A DNA stretch of 64,000 bases from Ascidia mentula. Its lineage: Eukaryota > Chordata > Ascidiacea > Phlebobranchia > Ascidiidae. Positions 44,430 to 55,685 of the stretch are shown here, in pieces. The translations under genes were made by a program, and so were the position numbers. The stretch lies in assembly GCA_947561715.1 (NCBI GenBank), contig OX387199.1:15443001-15507000 (forward strand), written 5' to 3'. The notes under the pieces are model-generated. The model made no database searches and was not told the DNA's origin. It saw only the letters and a program-made list of their open reading frames with translations. Each line of letters begins with the position of its first letter. Position 1 is the first letter of the stretch.

Positions 44430-47390
44430 TGTCAATTTAAAACCGCGATGCGTTGGTGTTATACGTATTTAACGGACGTATGGAAAATTTCTGTCGGATT
44501 ATTTCCTGTTGCAGCACCTTAGCAATCAAAGTAACGGGTTCCGCAAAACCCAATGGGTCGTACAGCGTATTAACAGCAGATAAAATATTGCGACGGGTAA
44601 ATTTCTTGCCTTGCATTGTGTCAGCTATGCTGAACCCAAATTCATCATTCTTTACACGTCAGTAGACGCCAAGCACACGCTCTTTCACGGAGGCGTCCAA
44701 ATTTACATCAGTTACCGATTTAGCCCTTTCTGTCTCGGGAATTTGATCCAAGACGTTTTGACTGTTAGACATCCACTTAGTGAGGCGAAATCCTCCCATT
44801 TTTAGCAATTCACATAGCTGCGCTACAATGCCAACAGCGCGCTCGACTGTATCGGTGAAAGTCAAACAGTCGTCAACATAAAAATCGTTGCGAACGATGT
44901 CCCCAACGTCTCTGTCAAATCTGCCTCCGAATTTTTTGGCCGTCTCCCGCAAGCAAAATGTGGCACAGCTAGGCGACGACGTGGCGCCAAAAATATGCAC
45001 CAGCATTCGATGAACTGTAGGAGTTTTAGATAAGTCTCCCCCCGGCCACCACAAAAATCTCAAGGCATTAATGTCCTGGCTTTGAACGCGGACCTGGTGG
45101 AACATTGCTTCCACATCCGCCACTAAAGCAATACTATTCATACGGAATCTTTCCAGAACGCCGATTAAACTGTTTACTAAATCGGGCCCTTGCAGCAACG
45201 CGTCGTTAAGCGACAGCCCCTTATGCCGCGCTGCGCAGTCAAAAACGATGTGTACCTTATGGGGCTTTCGTGGATGCCGAACCGGGTGGTGCGGCAAGTA
45301 CCAATGCACCTTGCCAGGGGCACCCACTTCTTCTTTGACCTCCTCTGCGTAGCCCTTATCGATGTAACATTGAATATTCTCTACATACTTGTCTTTTAAC
45401 ACGCGGTCGCGCGACAAGCGTTTCTTCACCGACCAAAGCCGTCGCTCAGCCATAGGACGGCTGTCCTGTGGCACACTAACATCACTTCGCCAATGTCCAT
45501 CGGTATGTTTTATAGAGTCCTCCATCGAGTTGAGCACGCTCCTATTTTAAACGTCTTTGTTCGTTTTGTTTTTCACACGCTTTATTTCTTTTTGTATTTT
45601 CACTTCACCTTCACTTTTACTAACTTCTTTGTTTACTTACACTCACCTTTTATAATATATTTGTAATTATCTATTTTACTCGTTTTTATACGCCCGAGCA
45701 GTCACGCTTGCGTGGCAAACGTGGGCAGTGATGATTGGTGTAAGTGCTGGCGGCAGAAATAATAAGCGAAAAGCCAGGCAGTTCTCTGGTGGTGGCGAGT
45801 AGAAAGCACTGTTTTTATTGTGGCGAGAAGAATTGTTGTAGAACGCTATGTGCGGTGAAAAGTCCTTTTTGTGAAAGAACAACCGTTGTTTTATTCGTAC
45901 TTTTACTATTTTATACCTATTAGCGTTTCCATTTTATTACAAAACTAGCCACCTTGGTCGTGTGACTCCAGGTCTTGGCGATAGGCCGTTAGTGCGGAGT
46001 AACCTGGGCGTTAGCCGGTTTAGAGACAAGCTAATTTCGGTTACACTATCCTCAACTGACGTTGGGATGGAATGTCACCAGGCTCTTGCTGGAATTCCTC
46101 TCTCCATGATTCACATTTAAGGAAATTAACTGAAATGTTATCAACGGCAGGATGACAGATAGACGGGCCGACGAGAGACCACCCCAGCGGTGTTCTCGCA
46201 GCAAATGGTTCTTTGCGGTTTCCTGTTCTCATCATCAAGACTCTGTGGGCATACGGAACGTCTGTGCCAATAAGTAGTAGCACCTCACCATTCCACAACT
46301 GAGGAAATTCCAATCCCTGAAGGTGTGGAAGACTGTCCAATTCCGTATTTCTCAGTGGTGGATTAGGCTCGACCGGAATAGCGTCAATAGACAAGGCATT
46401 GTCCACATTGATTTCTTCATCTTCACTCAATGACAAAACGCGAAAACTTGCGCTGATTCCACTGTAATTTGCGGGGCTTCTCCCGACGCTGGACATGGTA
46501 ACTTGTCTTGGACTTCCGTCTACTGGAAGTAGATCTGCTAACCTTTTGTCATAAAAACTTGTATCAGATCCCTGGTCGAGAAACGCGTACGTCTTGATCT
46601 CTCGACCATTGGCTCGAATTTTCACCGGAATAACCGAAAATTACGATGAATGGCCGTTCTTTATCGTATTGCACCTGGCTGTGGAATTGTTAGTCTGGCT
46701 GCTGGGAGGCTCGCTGTGCTGAATTCTATTATAATTTTCCGACACAGGCACGTATGTCCTCCAACGTACAGGATTTGGCATATCTTCGTGCAGCAATGTG
46801 TGGTGCGCAAGGGTTGCACTTGGCCTTGTGCAAAACTTCGACGTGTGTCGATAACCAAAACAGTTAAAGCACATAAATTTATCCCTCTCTTCTTTGAACC
46901 TAGGAACTCTCTTCTTTGAACCTTGGATTTTTTACCAAACGCATCACATCTTTCCAATCCGTGATTACGTTTGCAGCATGGACAACTCAATATTGGGACA
47001 GGCGACGAATTTGGTTTTGTTGTCACAGTGGCGCAGGTAACACTTTTTCCACCGGGTTTACCAGCACGTTTCTTTTCTTCAATTTTCCGGGACACACACA
47101 ACTGGCCAGGTAAAGTGTTCACTACCGCAGATTCTTCTTCGACAAATTCAACAAGATCTACGAAATCTGCGTCCCTGCCAGTTTTCTTCACAATCTGCGG
47201 CGCCAAAGCCTTTACGACTCATATGGCAGCTTGTTCGCCAAAGCCACCAAACGATCTACAAGTTGGCGAAGTACATTGTAACAATTTGGAACAAGAATGT
47301 TTCGGTTTTTGCAGTTCGATTGGAAGTGACTCTTTATTACGCCGCTGGATGGCTCTAACGGTCGCCATTGTTACCTATATACAAAACATA
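44430..47390 (-). mobile_element. Fossil BEL/Pao retrotransposon, internal part
   Basis: On the minus strand the parts come in family order: a gag tail (about 47390-46660) with a CFNCFGYRHTSKFC zinc knuckle, a retropepsin-like region with FLDQGSDTSFYD (46625-46041), a reverse transcriptase with HTDGHW and the FYVDD box (45537-44659), and the start of the following A17-type region (LYDPLGFAEPV). RNase H, integrase and the element's own LTRs were not found, so it is incomplete and broken, with several breaks. A 500-bp LTR-like insertion separates protease and polymerase. It is old enough to have lost its ends. Confidence 0.85.
45546..46045 (-). mobile_element. Solo LTR-like insertion inside the BEL/Pao fossil
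   Basis: Exactly 500 bp, flanked on both sides by the direct repeat CTAT (45542-45545 and 46046-46049). Read on the minus strand it begins TGTAACC and contains a TATA-like GGGCGTATAAAAACG and AATAAA sequences, as an LTR would. No internal retroelement sequence adjoins it, so it looks like a solo LTR left by recombination; it is younger than its host fossil. Confidence 0.65.
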
Positions 47391-47475
47391 TAGGTATGTG
47401 TCGTTTTGGACATCCTGGGTTCAAATCCCGGTGTGGTAAAAAAAAAATATATATATATATAGGTATGTGTCGTTT
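47389..47475 (+). mobile_element. Retro-inserted tRNA 3' half with poly-A and target duplication
   Basis: TATAGGTATGTGTCGTTT occurs at 47389-47406 and again at 47458-47475. Between them is a perfect T-arm (CTGGG TTCAAAT CCCGG), a short acceptor-side tail (TGTGGT), a run of A and an (AT)n tract. This is the form of a LINE-type insertion of a tRNA 3' fragment. Confidence 0.65.
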
Positions 47476-47699
47476 GTAAACTTTTAAAAGAAACCATAAC
47501 AAACCTGGGGTTTGTAAACCCAAAGGGGTCACTTGAATCAAAACCGACTTGGTGTCATGAATTGTAAACCTTCTTCCAAACAAGTTTTATCGTTTGAAAA
47601 TACATCGTTTTTTTATGGATGTATTTGTGTTTATTCAAACGGCAACACATCTACTGACTATAAATGGATTTCGCAATTAACGTATCAAACCTTCTTGTG

Positions 47700-47790
47700 G
47701 TTCTGGAAGGCGTGTATTAGTCAGGATGTTGTTGAGTTTCATTGACAACTTCATCAGGCGTTCGCTCACAATTATGTCGGGCATTTGTGT
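47700..47790 (-). mobile_element. Possible PLE terminus
   Basis: Minus strand: CCTGATGAAGTTGTCAATG followed by AAACTCAACAACATCC resembles the CTGATGA...GAAA ends of the other PLEs here, but the stems are weak and no coding remnant adjoins it. Confidence 0.3.
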
Positions 47791-48039
47791 CTTGAGGTAA
47801 TTTGTACATCACACCAAAAACGTATGTGAACTTAGCAGTGGCAAAATCTTGTAACGACAGTTGAAATGCAAGTGTCAATGTTATTGCATTTTTTTACTTA
47901 CTAACCATAACTTATTTGTTTCTTTGTTTTCAATATATTAATGGTAAATCCATCGTAATGCGAAGCGCTCTCGGCAAGATTCCACTTGAAACCTTAAAAA
48001 ATTACTCTCTCCGTTCTCCATAAGATTTAAATTTCGGCT

Positions 48040-48200
48040 AACAGTCTTCCTCCTCAACTGTAACATGAGTGACAACTTTTTCCATGCTTCCTTCCACGCA
48101 TTCAAGTACTTCCATCATCATAAGGTTAGTCGCAATATGATTGACAGGTATGAAAGCTATTACTTTTTTGACACGCGTCATCCCACAACGGTCAGCAACT
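48040..48200 (+). repeat. Repeat Y, copy 3 (partial)
   Basis: TTCAAGTACTTCCATCATCA and GTTAGTCGCAATATGATTGA match the second half of repeat Y at 35090-35330. The remainder of 47790-49210 shows nothing recognised. Confidence 0.45.
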
Positions 48201-49214
48201 TCTGCAAAAAACTGTTCACGTGCGCACAGCTGCACATCAAAAGTAACTCTTTGAGTTTAATATGGTAGGCATATAGTTTAATTATTTGTTAATGAGCTGC
48301 TACTAGGTAAGCAGGTGTTTTAAGCGAAAGATTGTTGTATTTATCCATATTAATTAACATTGCAGCAACACGGAGCAAACGGTGAGTTTTTTTATATTTA
48401 GTCTGTATTGCGTGCCCGTTATTTTTGAATATACCTTTAGTATATTTTACCATTTTTTGTGAATTGGTGTAGAAAGTGTTTAAGTAAAAAAAGTGTGCTA
48501 ACAGCTTAAAAAATAAAAAAATAAACGAGTTGAATAAATTTCCCAGCTCACTTAGTGGGGATTTTGTTGAACAGTGCTTTATGGAAACTTGTCTGACTGT
48601 GTGATGCAGAAACCGGTGGTTGGTTGACAATGCTTAAGGCGAACTAAAATAAGAAAAAATGAGGACAAGGTAAACCACAATCATAGTATACTTGCATAAA
48701 CTCTTTTCTCTGCCAATTATCGAGTGTTTCCTAATCATGATTTTACGACGTCAAATATGCACAATGACAATGCAACGACCATATAATTACCAAGATAAAT
48801 TATAAAGTAAATCCTGTTTCCCATGTAAACTGTTAAGTGCTAGTTCATGTGATAGCGTAAATTGTTTCCTCTGGGCTGCCTGCGTTGCAAACTAGCGATT
48901 GGTCATTCAATCTATTCTGATTTAATTCGATACGAGACTCATGTAATGCTAACTCTGTAACGTATACTGTTTGGATTCACAAGGCCTTAAAGAATAAACA
49001 TATTTTGATTGGAAGGGACGACTAAAAATGTTTTATGAAATTTGCTTTAAAACAGACAATAAACTAAAGTGAGTTTCACCTTAGGAACTCAACGCCTAAG
49101 CTAAACGCTACCTACAACTTCCATCGTGACTACGGCTGAAAGATAACGATGCCGATGACTACAGCAGAAAGATAATTGATATTAGACTTTTACTGGTTGT
49201 GTCTTTTTTACAAG

Positions 49215-52200
49215 ATATCTCTTCGAGATGGTTGTCGCTGGAAGTTTGTTCTCGTTCATCAAACTCGATGCCACACAGTCTATCCCGAGTAAGCGTTGTG
49301 TTTTGAGTGTATTAAATAAGCGCCAATGCAAATAGCAAATAGTTTCTGTTCAGTAACAAAATGATTTCGCTTTGCATACTTTTAATGCAAAAATATTGGT
49401 TAATTTTCATTGTGAATCAATGTATATTAAAATAAGTGTTATTTTACGCTTTTCACCTGGGAAGCTTATATACAACAAAAAGAACACAGAAATATTGTGA
49501 TATCGTCCGTCAAACTGCCACCCCTTACCGGTGCATAGTTCTTTAATTAAGGTTCACAGGCTTCGCAGCCAAGGCATTACAGCCAAGTTGGATCAGCCAC
49601 TTTTCCCGACAAGTCGGAGCGAGATCTGAAAAATCAAGCTCCCGGTGAGGTTTGAACTCACGACGGCGATCCCGCCTTGCTATGCGTAAGCATGGCATTA
49701 CTTCTGCGTTCTTTAATTAAAGTTTAGATGTCCTAGTTGACATTCCATGGCAATGGCATTAATCTCTTTGTTACCTGAATTATTTTTTGTTGCCACTTAA
49801 AACCACATGGCATGTTTTAAACTTGTCACCACGACTTGAATAGAAACTGGGCTTCTTGAGGAATTATATGCATTAGGTCACTACAAGACAAAAATAGCTT
49901 TTCTCTGAAAAAGAATTACGAACTCTACAAAAACGCTTGGGGCGGGATGCAAAAAAAGACATCATTAAGGGAATAGATTTTTGGTTTAACAGCTACATGT
50001 TAGGAATTAGGTTTCCAGTGGACATAGAACACTTTCATTATTATCGATTACGTGTTAAATTATGTTTTGTGCAGAATTCACTTGCGATAATGGGGACGAG
50101 GTTTATGCCTCGTGGTTTTGTGATGGTGATGTAGATTGCGTTGACGGAAGTGATGAGAAAACGGCTAACTTTTCCATCTATCCTGAAAACTTCAACGGTT
50201 CATACATCAGGTGAAAAAGTTTTACGAAAATATCAATATATTTTAGAAAAGTGTATATAAAAAATCTTGTTAAACAAGCTGTCTCAAAGACTTTTTTTCC
50301 GAATTTACTATTTCAATATACATAATTCTTCCCTGGTGAGATCCCAGCTGATCGTCACGCTAAAAAGAATTAAAATAATCGAATTTGGTTATCACCAACA
50401 CCTTATTTATTGGCACATTAGGAACAGCTATTAAGCACACCTATTAGCGAATATGAGAAAATGAGAAAAACCATAAGTTTGTGTTGATTTCGCGTTATTA
50501 TTAGCACGCAACAATGAAGACATATAACAACAGAACTGTGCATATCAAGCGCTAATCAAAGCAAACCTTTGAGTTTAAAATTCAGTCAAAATCTTTATTA
50601 GGTCTACGAACTCCGGACAAGAAACAATGCTATTTCTTCGGCGTTTGAGAAACAATTTATGTTTAGGAATTTAGAAACGATGCAAACGCTTCTTGTTGCA
50701 GTTGCGACAACAAGTATGACGTGGGAGATACAACGAAAGTATGCGCTCTCAGACGAAGGGAAGTTTGTAAAGAGATAATCCAATGCGTTATCGAAGTATT
50801 TTGTGAAGGAGGCTGTCCCTCACACTTTCAATGTCCGAATTCTACTTGTTGGAAACGCTCGACTGTTTGTGATGGCGACCCTTGCAATGACTGTCCAGAT
50901 TTCCGAAAATGGAATAACGTGCATGGTTTCAAATGTGTTCGAAATGGCATAAATTGTAATCTTCCGCAGATGTTTTTATGGGACGGGATAGCTGATTGCG
51001 ATGATAAGTCTGATTTGTGTTACTCTATCGAAAATGGAGATGCCGGGTATTTTTTGAAACTGCAATGTTCTTCAATTAAAATTTCGTGCCCAATATACGA
51101 TTTTGTTGTTGCAGTGATATTCGTAATTCTTCATTCTTTGACAAGCGTTTGTGTTTCAAATGCACACAAGATCCCATGATCATTTCCAGGTCAAGTGTTT
51201 GTGATGATGTCATAGACTGCCCTGACATGAGTGATGAATGCAATTGCTCTAAAAAGTCCCTTCAGCAATGCAAGAAAGACAATAAAGCCGATTTGGGGTA
51301 ACTTCATGTTTTTGTCATTTGACGCAAAATTATTCTGTGTATGTTTAGTCCAACGCAACTTTGCGATTGTTTTGAAAATAATGGAGTCTGTTACAACACT
51401 ATGGGGCGTACCAACATTTCCTGTAGCTCTATAAAAGATGAAGTCTGCAGGAAAATTGCACCATGCATGGGGAATTCTCCATGTGAGTATTTTTGCCACT
51501 CACATTTCCAGTGTCCAAATTCGACTTGTTGGAAACGTTCGACTGTTTGTGATGGAGATCCATGCAATGACTGTCCAGCTTTCCAAAAATGGAACAACGG
51601 ACATGGATTCAAATGTGTTCGTAATGGTAGAAATTGTAATCTTCCGCAACTGTTTCTATGGGACGGCATTGCTGATTGTGATGATAAATCTGATTTGTGT
51701 TATTCCATTGAAAATGAAGATGTCAGGTATTTTGCAAGTAGTTTTCAGTTAAATAAGACCCGTATACATAGGAAAATGCTACACAATGCCAAGGTTCTTT
51801 TGTGCAGCTGCAATTACCAAAAAATTAAAAAAGATAGCTCAATCCCCCGTAAACGAGGCCGGAGGCGTAAACTTTACTCTTGATAATTGTTTAAAAATGC
51901 AAAGAAACATCGGCTTATATTATTACAGGGACATTCGAAATTCTTACACATTCAATAATGGGTTATGCTTCCAATGTATCAATGACCCCATGATCATCTC
52001 AAAATCAAGTGTTTGTGATGACGTTATCGACTGCCCCGACCAAAGCGACGAATGTTTCTGTCAATCTGAGAAAATCAGAGATTGTGGCAAATTTCATAAG
52101 TAAGTAAAAAGTATTGGTTCAAACTGACAGGCAACAAAGTCTTTTGATTCACGTTATGACATCGTTTGGATATCTGCAAATCAGTAAGGTTTGTGTGATT

Positions 52201-55200
52201 TTGACCTCCCAGTGTTTTGACGTTTAACACGTTGATTGGTTGAGTCGTGGAGCCGGTTGACATTCTCAATTTCAAGTCCAATTAATAAATAATTTTGAAA
52301 CCAATTGAACTATTTTTTAGTGCTGACGAAGGAGTGCATATCAACTGTTCAACAACTACAACAACAGCAACAACAACATCAACAACAACCAATTACACAG
52401 ATGGGGAGTGGGCGTGTGCCGTAAGTAAAAAAAAACAAAATTAGTTTATAGGCAAAAACACTGTTTGTCGGAATTAATTAAAAGTAGGTAGATGCTTACG
52501 TTCGGTACTAGGCTTACATAAACACCACGTAGAGGGTATTTGATATAAAAAAAAATTAACAAAATTATAAGTTAATACCGATAACTAAAAAAGAGCAGCA
52601 AGATGAGATAATAAACATTACCATATATAAGTATTCGTTTAAAATACAATCAAATAACACTTCTTTCCTGGATCTGTAAATAATCGTTCTCACAAAAATT
52701 ACCCAGAAAATCAATACACTGGATGTATTTGCGCAGGACGGATGGACGTTGATTTTCGACAAAAAATTATTGTGCAATGGAAAGGTGGATTGGAATTACC
52801 AGGTCTACAATTATAATACTCGTCAATATTTCGACCACGATGAATCTCCTGAACTTTGCAAACATCGGAAACACTGCGACACAAAAGACGGACTTTTAAA
52901 CATACCTCAATCAAAACTTTGTGACGGTTTTATCGATTGCAAGGACGAGAGTGACGAATATCCAGAAAAAAACTGCTCAAAAAGATTCTACTGTCCAGCA
53001 TTGAATGGAGCCAAAGTAAAAATACACGTTGTTAAAAGTCGTCTGTACTTTTCAAATATTCTAACTGTTTGAGAAATAATTTTCATTTAACGACACTTAA
53101 ATTTTAAGTACATTTAAATCTGTATTAAATTAGTCAAACCTGTATTTGTCTGTTAATTTATAGCATTTCATTTCGCGCTCATAATTACCTATGAAATGAA
53201 AAAGTATATGTATACAGAAGAATGTGTTTTACCGGTGCTTTTTCCAGTTAAGAGTTTTTGTTTAATTTTTCGTAACACTCTGAAAATATATGTGTTTAAA
53301 ATTAAATATTAGATCTCTGTCAACAAATCGGACGTTTGTGATTTCAAAATCAACTGCGATGATCAAAGAGATGAAATTAACTGCGCAAATGATGGAAGGT
53401 TTTACTGCGAAAACAAAGATCCACTGTATGTCAAAAAAGATAAGGTAAGTCCAGATACATGATAGAAAATGTGTTGCGCCAATCACGTCAGCAGCTTAAA
53501 AAAAATTTTGTAATTCGTACTCATATTTATAAACAAAAATTTGTATCGTAAAGAATTTTTGCATTGTGTCGCCGTTAGATTCTCGTTTATTGGATACTGT
53601 TAAATATGCCATCACATTGTCTTTTCTTGCAAACTACAAAGTGCATTTACTCTCAACAGAAATTCAATGGAGTCGGCGACTGCTCTGATTGGTCAGACGA
53701 GTGCCCTACAAACACAAAAATGTCTGACGAAAACATATTTTCATCACGATACGAGTTGATTGCAAATCCACTTCTACGAGCCATAGTGTGGATAATGGGG
53801 ATGCTTGCTACTTTTGGAAATATGGTAATTTTAAATAATTTAAGTTAGATATTAGTTATATTTGAGTTCGTTCATGGCTATTTCATTGGTTTTAAGGTTG
53901 TCATAGTAATAGAAAGCAAAACTTTGGTAGCCACAAAATCACAAACAACAGCATTTCGCGCAAACCATCTGCTCGTTTTAAATCTATCGGTTTCCGATCT
54001 ACTCATGGGAGTTTATCTGATCATGCTGGGGGCCGCTGGTGTCAGATACTCCGGAAATTATTGTGCCAATGACCTTATTTGGAGATCAAGCGGAACTTGC
54101 ACCACAATGGGGGTATTGGTCTTCCTTTCAAGCGAAACATCGGTGTTCACTATGGTTCTTTTGACCATATTCCGACTGTATGCCGTGAAAAACGTGAGTA
54201 AATTGAGTATTCAAGAGTACTAGAAAGAATGAAATTTGAACTCACGACTATGGATTTTTTATTCTATGCCAAACAAGCTCGTCGTGCACATCGGTAAAAC
54301 GTTTCGTCCAGGCAAGCCAATGTAAGTTCAGTCAGTCCGGGTAACAAAACAAAAAGTCATGCTGGTCGCATTTTATTGCTTTTCGCACCAATAAGTTAAT
54401 GTGTTATTTCTATTGCAGCCTTTTGTTGCATCCGTTAAACCCAAGTTGAAAACGGTCATACTAACCATTTTGCTGTCCTGGGTGTTATCGTTTGTAATTG
54501 CTTTCATTCCTCTATTAACACAATTTCAACATTTGTTCGAAACCAAAGCGTGGATGAATGAAAATCCGTTTTTCGACAATGTCGCAGTCGATTTTTCTAG
54601 TAAGATATTATAATACATATATAGTGTTCATGTTTAAACAGTTTAAGTGCATTTGCGACTTGTATACAGGCATGATCAAATTCATGGATCAATTTGTAAC
54701 TTTCCAACACAACTTTGCTGGCAACCAAGTACAGAAGAGTGTCGTCTTGCGTGTAAAAAATGCTCATTCCTGGATGGATTTCATGGATATCCTTGAGGAT
54801 TACGATTACAGTGATAATTTTAAGATTTCTGGATACTTGGGGTTAGTTTTCACCAGTAAAATTTTACCATTTACTTTCTAACTGCAAGATTACTTTGTGC
54901 AGATATTACAGTAGTAGCAGTGTTTGCATAAGCAAGCTGTACGTATCATCCCAAGACAAGGCATGGGGATATTCAATCGCCATCATTACTCTCAACTTCT
55001 TGGCTTTCATGTTTCTGGCGGTTACGTATTCTTGGATATACATGAAGTCAATCGCCAGTGCTAGGCAAGTGAACGAAAGATCTAAAGATGGAAGGGCGGC
55101 AACGCAAAGCAAAGGCAAGAACATTTCTATTTAAATACGTATTTTTTCATTTACTTTGTTGTTATGTTAGACATGCAAAAGAAAATTCTTCGTTTAATAT

Positions 55201-55418
55201 TTACCGATTTTCTGTGCTGGGTTCCAATATCTGTCATGGCATTTTTGAACTTTGGTGGGATCCCTCTACCTCGAGAAATGTACGCTGTGTCAGCAATTAT
55301 TCTGCTCCCCATCAACAGCTCTCTTAATCCCCTCATTTACTCCAATGCCCCTAAACTGTTCTACGATAGAGTCAGGGATGGCTTGCGTGAATATTACAGA
55401 CCACAGTCACCGAAATAA
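49215..55418 (+). CDS. Receptor gene C: multi-LDLa 7TM receptor, intact frame
   Basis: Exons: 49215-49288 (signal peptide, [21 protein letters not shown]), 50075-50210, 50702-51046, 51115-51297, 51349-51726, 51929-52099, 52321-52420, 52737-53015, 53313-53444, 53660-53824, 53897-54193, 54419-54599, 54670-54841, 54903-55114, 55171-55418. With the family's 11-nt MGAR first exon (not located here) the total is 3084 nt, a multiple of three, giving about 1027 aa. About ten LDLa-type modules (CDG..DC.D.SDE patterns) precede the 7TM domain; a Thr-rich linker is encoded at 52321-52420. The 7TM part shows [17 protein letters not shown] (TM2), WRSSGTC then FRLYAV (TM3), [11 protein letters not shown] before TM5, [12 protein letters not shown] (TM6) and NPLIYS (TM7), closest to the RXFP/GRL101 type. 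No LRRs were seen. The intron at 55115-55170 uses a GC donor. The ligand is unknown. Confidence 0.85.
49545..49720 (-). mobile_element. tRNA SINE, partial, in an intron of gene C
   Basis: Minus strand: B box region GTGAGTTCAAACCTCACCGG, then GATCTCGCTCCGACTTGTCG and the tail to GTGAACC. The 5' tRNA part is cut off near 49662, where a piece of tail in the other orientation (GGCGATCCCGCCTTGCTATG) follows. Confidence 0.75.
54230..54300 (-). repeat. tRNA-like relic in the TM3-TM4 intron of gene C
   Basis: Minus strand: ACGAGCTTGTTTGG (A-box-like) and GTCGTGAGTTCAAATTTC (B-box-like). Same intron and same antisense direction as in genes A and B. Confidence 0.4.
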
Positions 55419-55508
55419 GTAAAGACAAGTGTGGTTTTGAAAGAGAAAACCTATTTTGTGGTCGAACCAGAAACTGTTTTGTAAATAATTTAAAAAAAAT
55501 CGTTCAAC

Positions 55509-55685
55509 GAATGATCCTGCTCCCCATCAACAGCTCTCTAAATCCCCTCATCTACTCCAACGCCCCGAAACTGCTTTATGATAGAGTCCGGGATGGCCTA
55601 CGTGCCGTTTTCAGACGTCAACCACAGGAAGGGCAACAGGAAATTGTGGTTGTTAACCGACAAAACTTATGTTTGGTTGAAGCAT
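55509..55685 (+). pseudogene. Extra terminal exon of gene A type, 5'-truncated
   Basis: About 90 bp after the gene C stop, 58 codons read [33 protein letters not shown] and end LVEA-stop. This is the TM7 and tail end of the gene A last exon (9150-9336), closer to A than to C. It has no splice acceptor or upstream TM6, so it is the left edge of a copied gene-A 3' end, not a usable exon of C. Confidence 0.8.

Noticed and set aside
46916-47393. Plus-strand frames of 65 and 140 codons
   Set aside because: Antisense shadows of the BEL/Pao gag region, which has recognisable motifs on the minus strand.
49937-50134. Alternative 5' exon of gene C starting at the ATG at 49937
   Set aside because: It lacks a signal peptide and runs into the next exon in the wrong frame; the exon at 49215-49288 fits the family's signal exon and phase.
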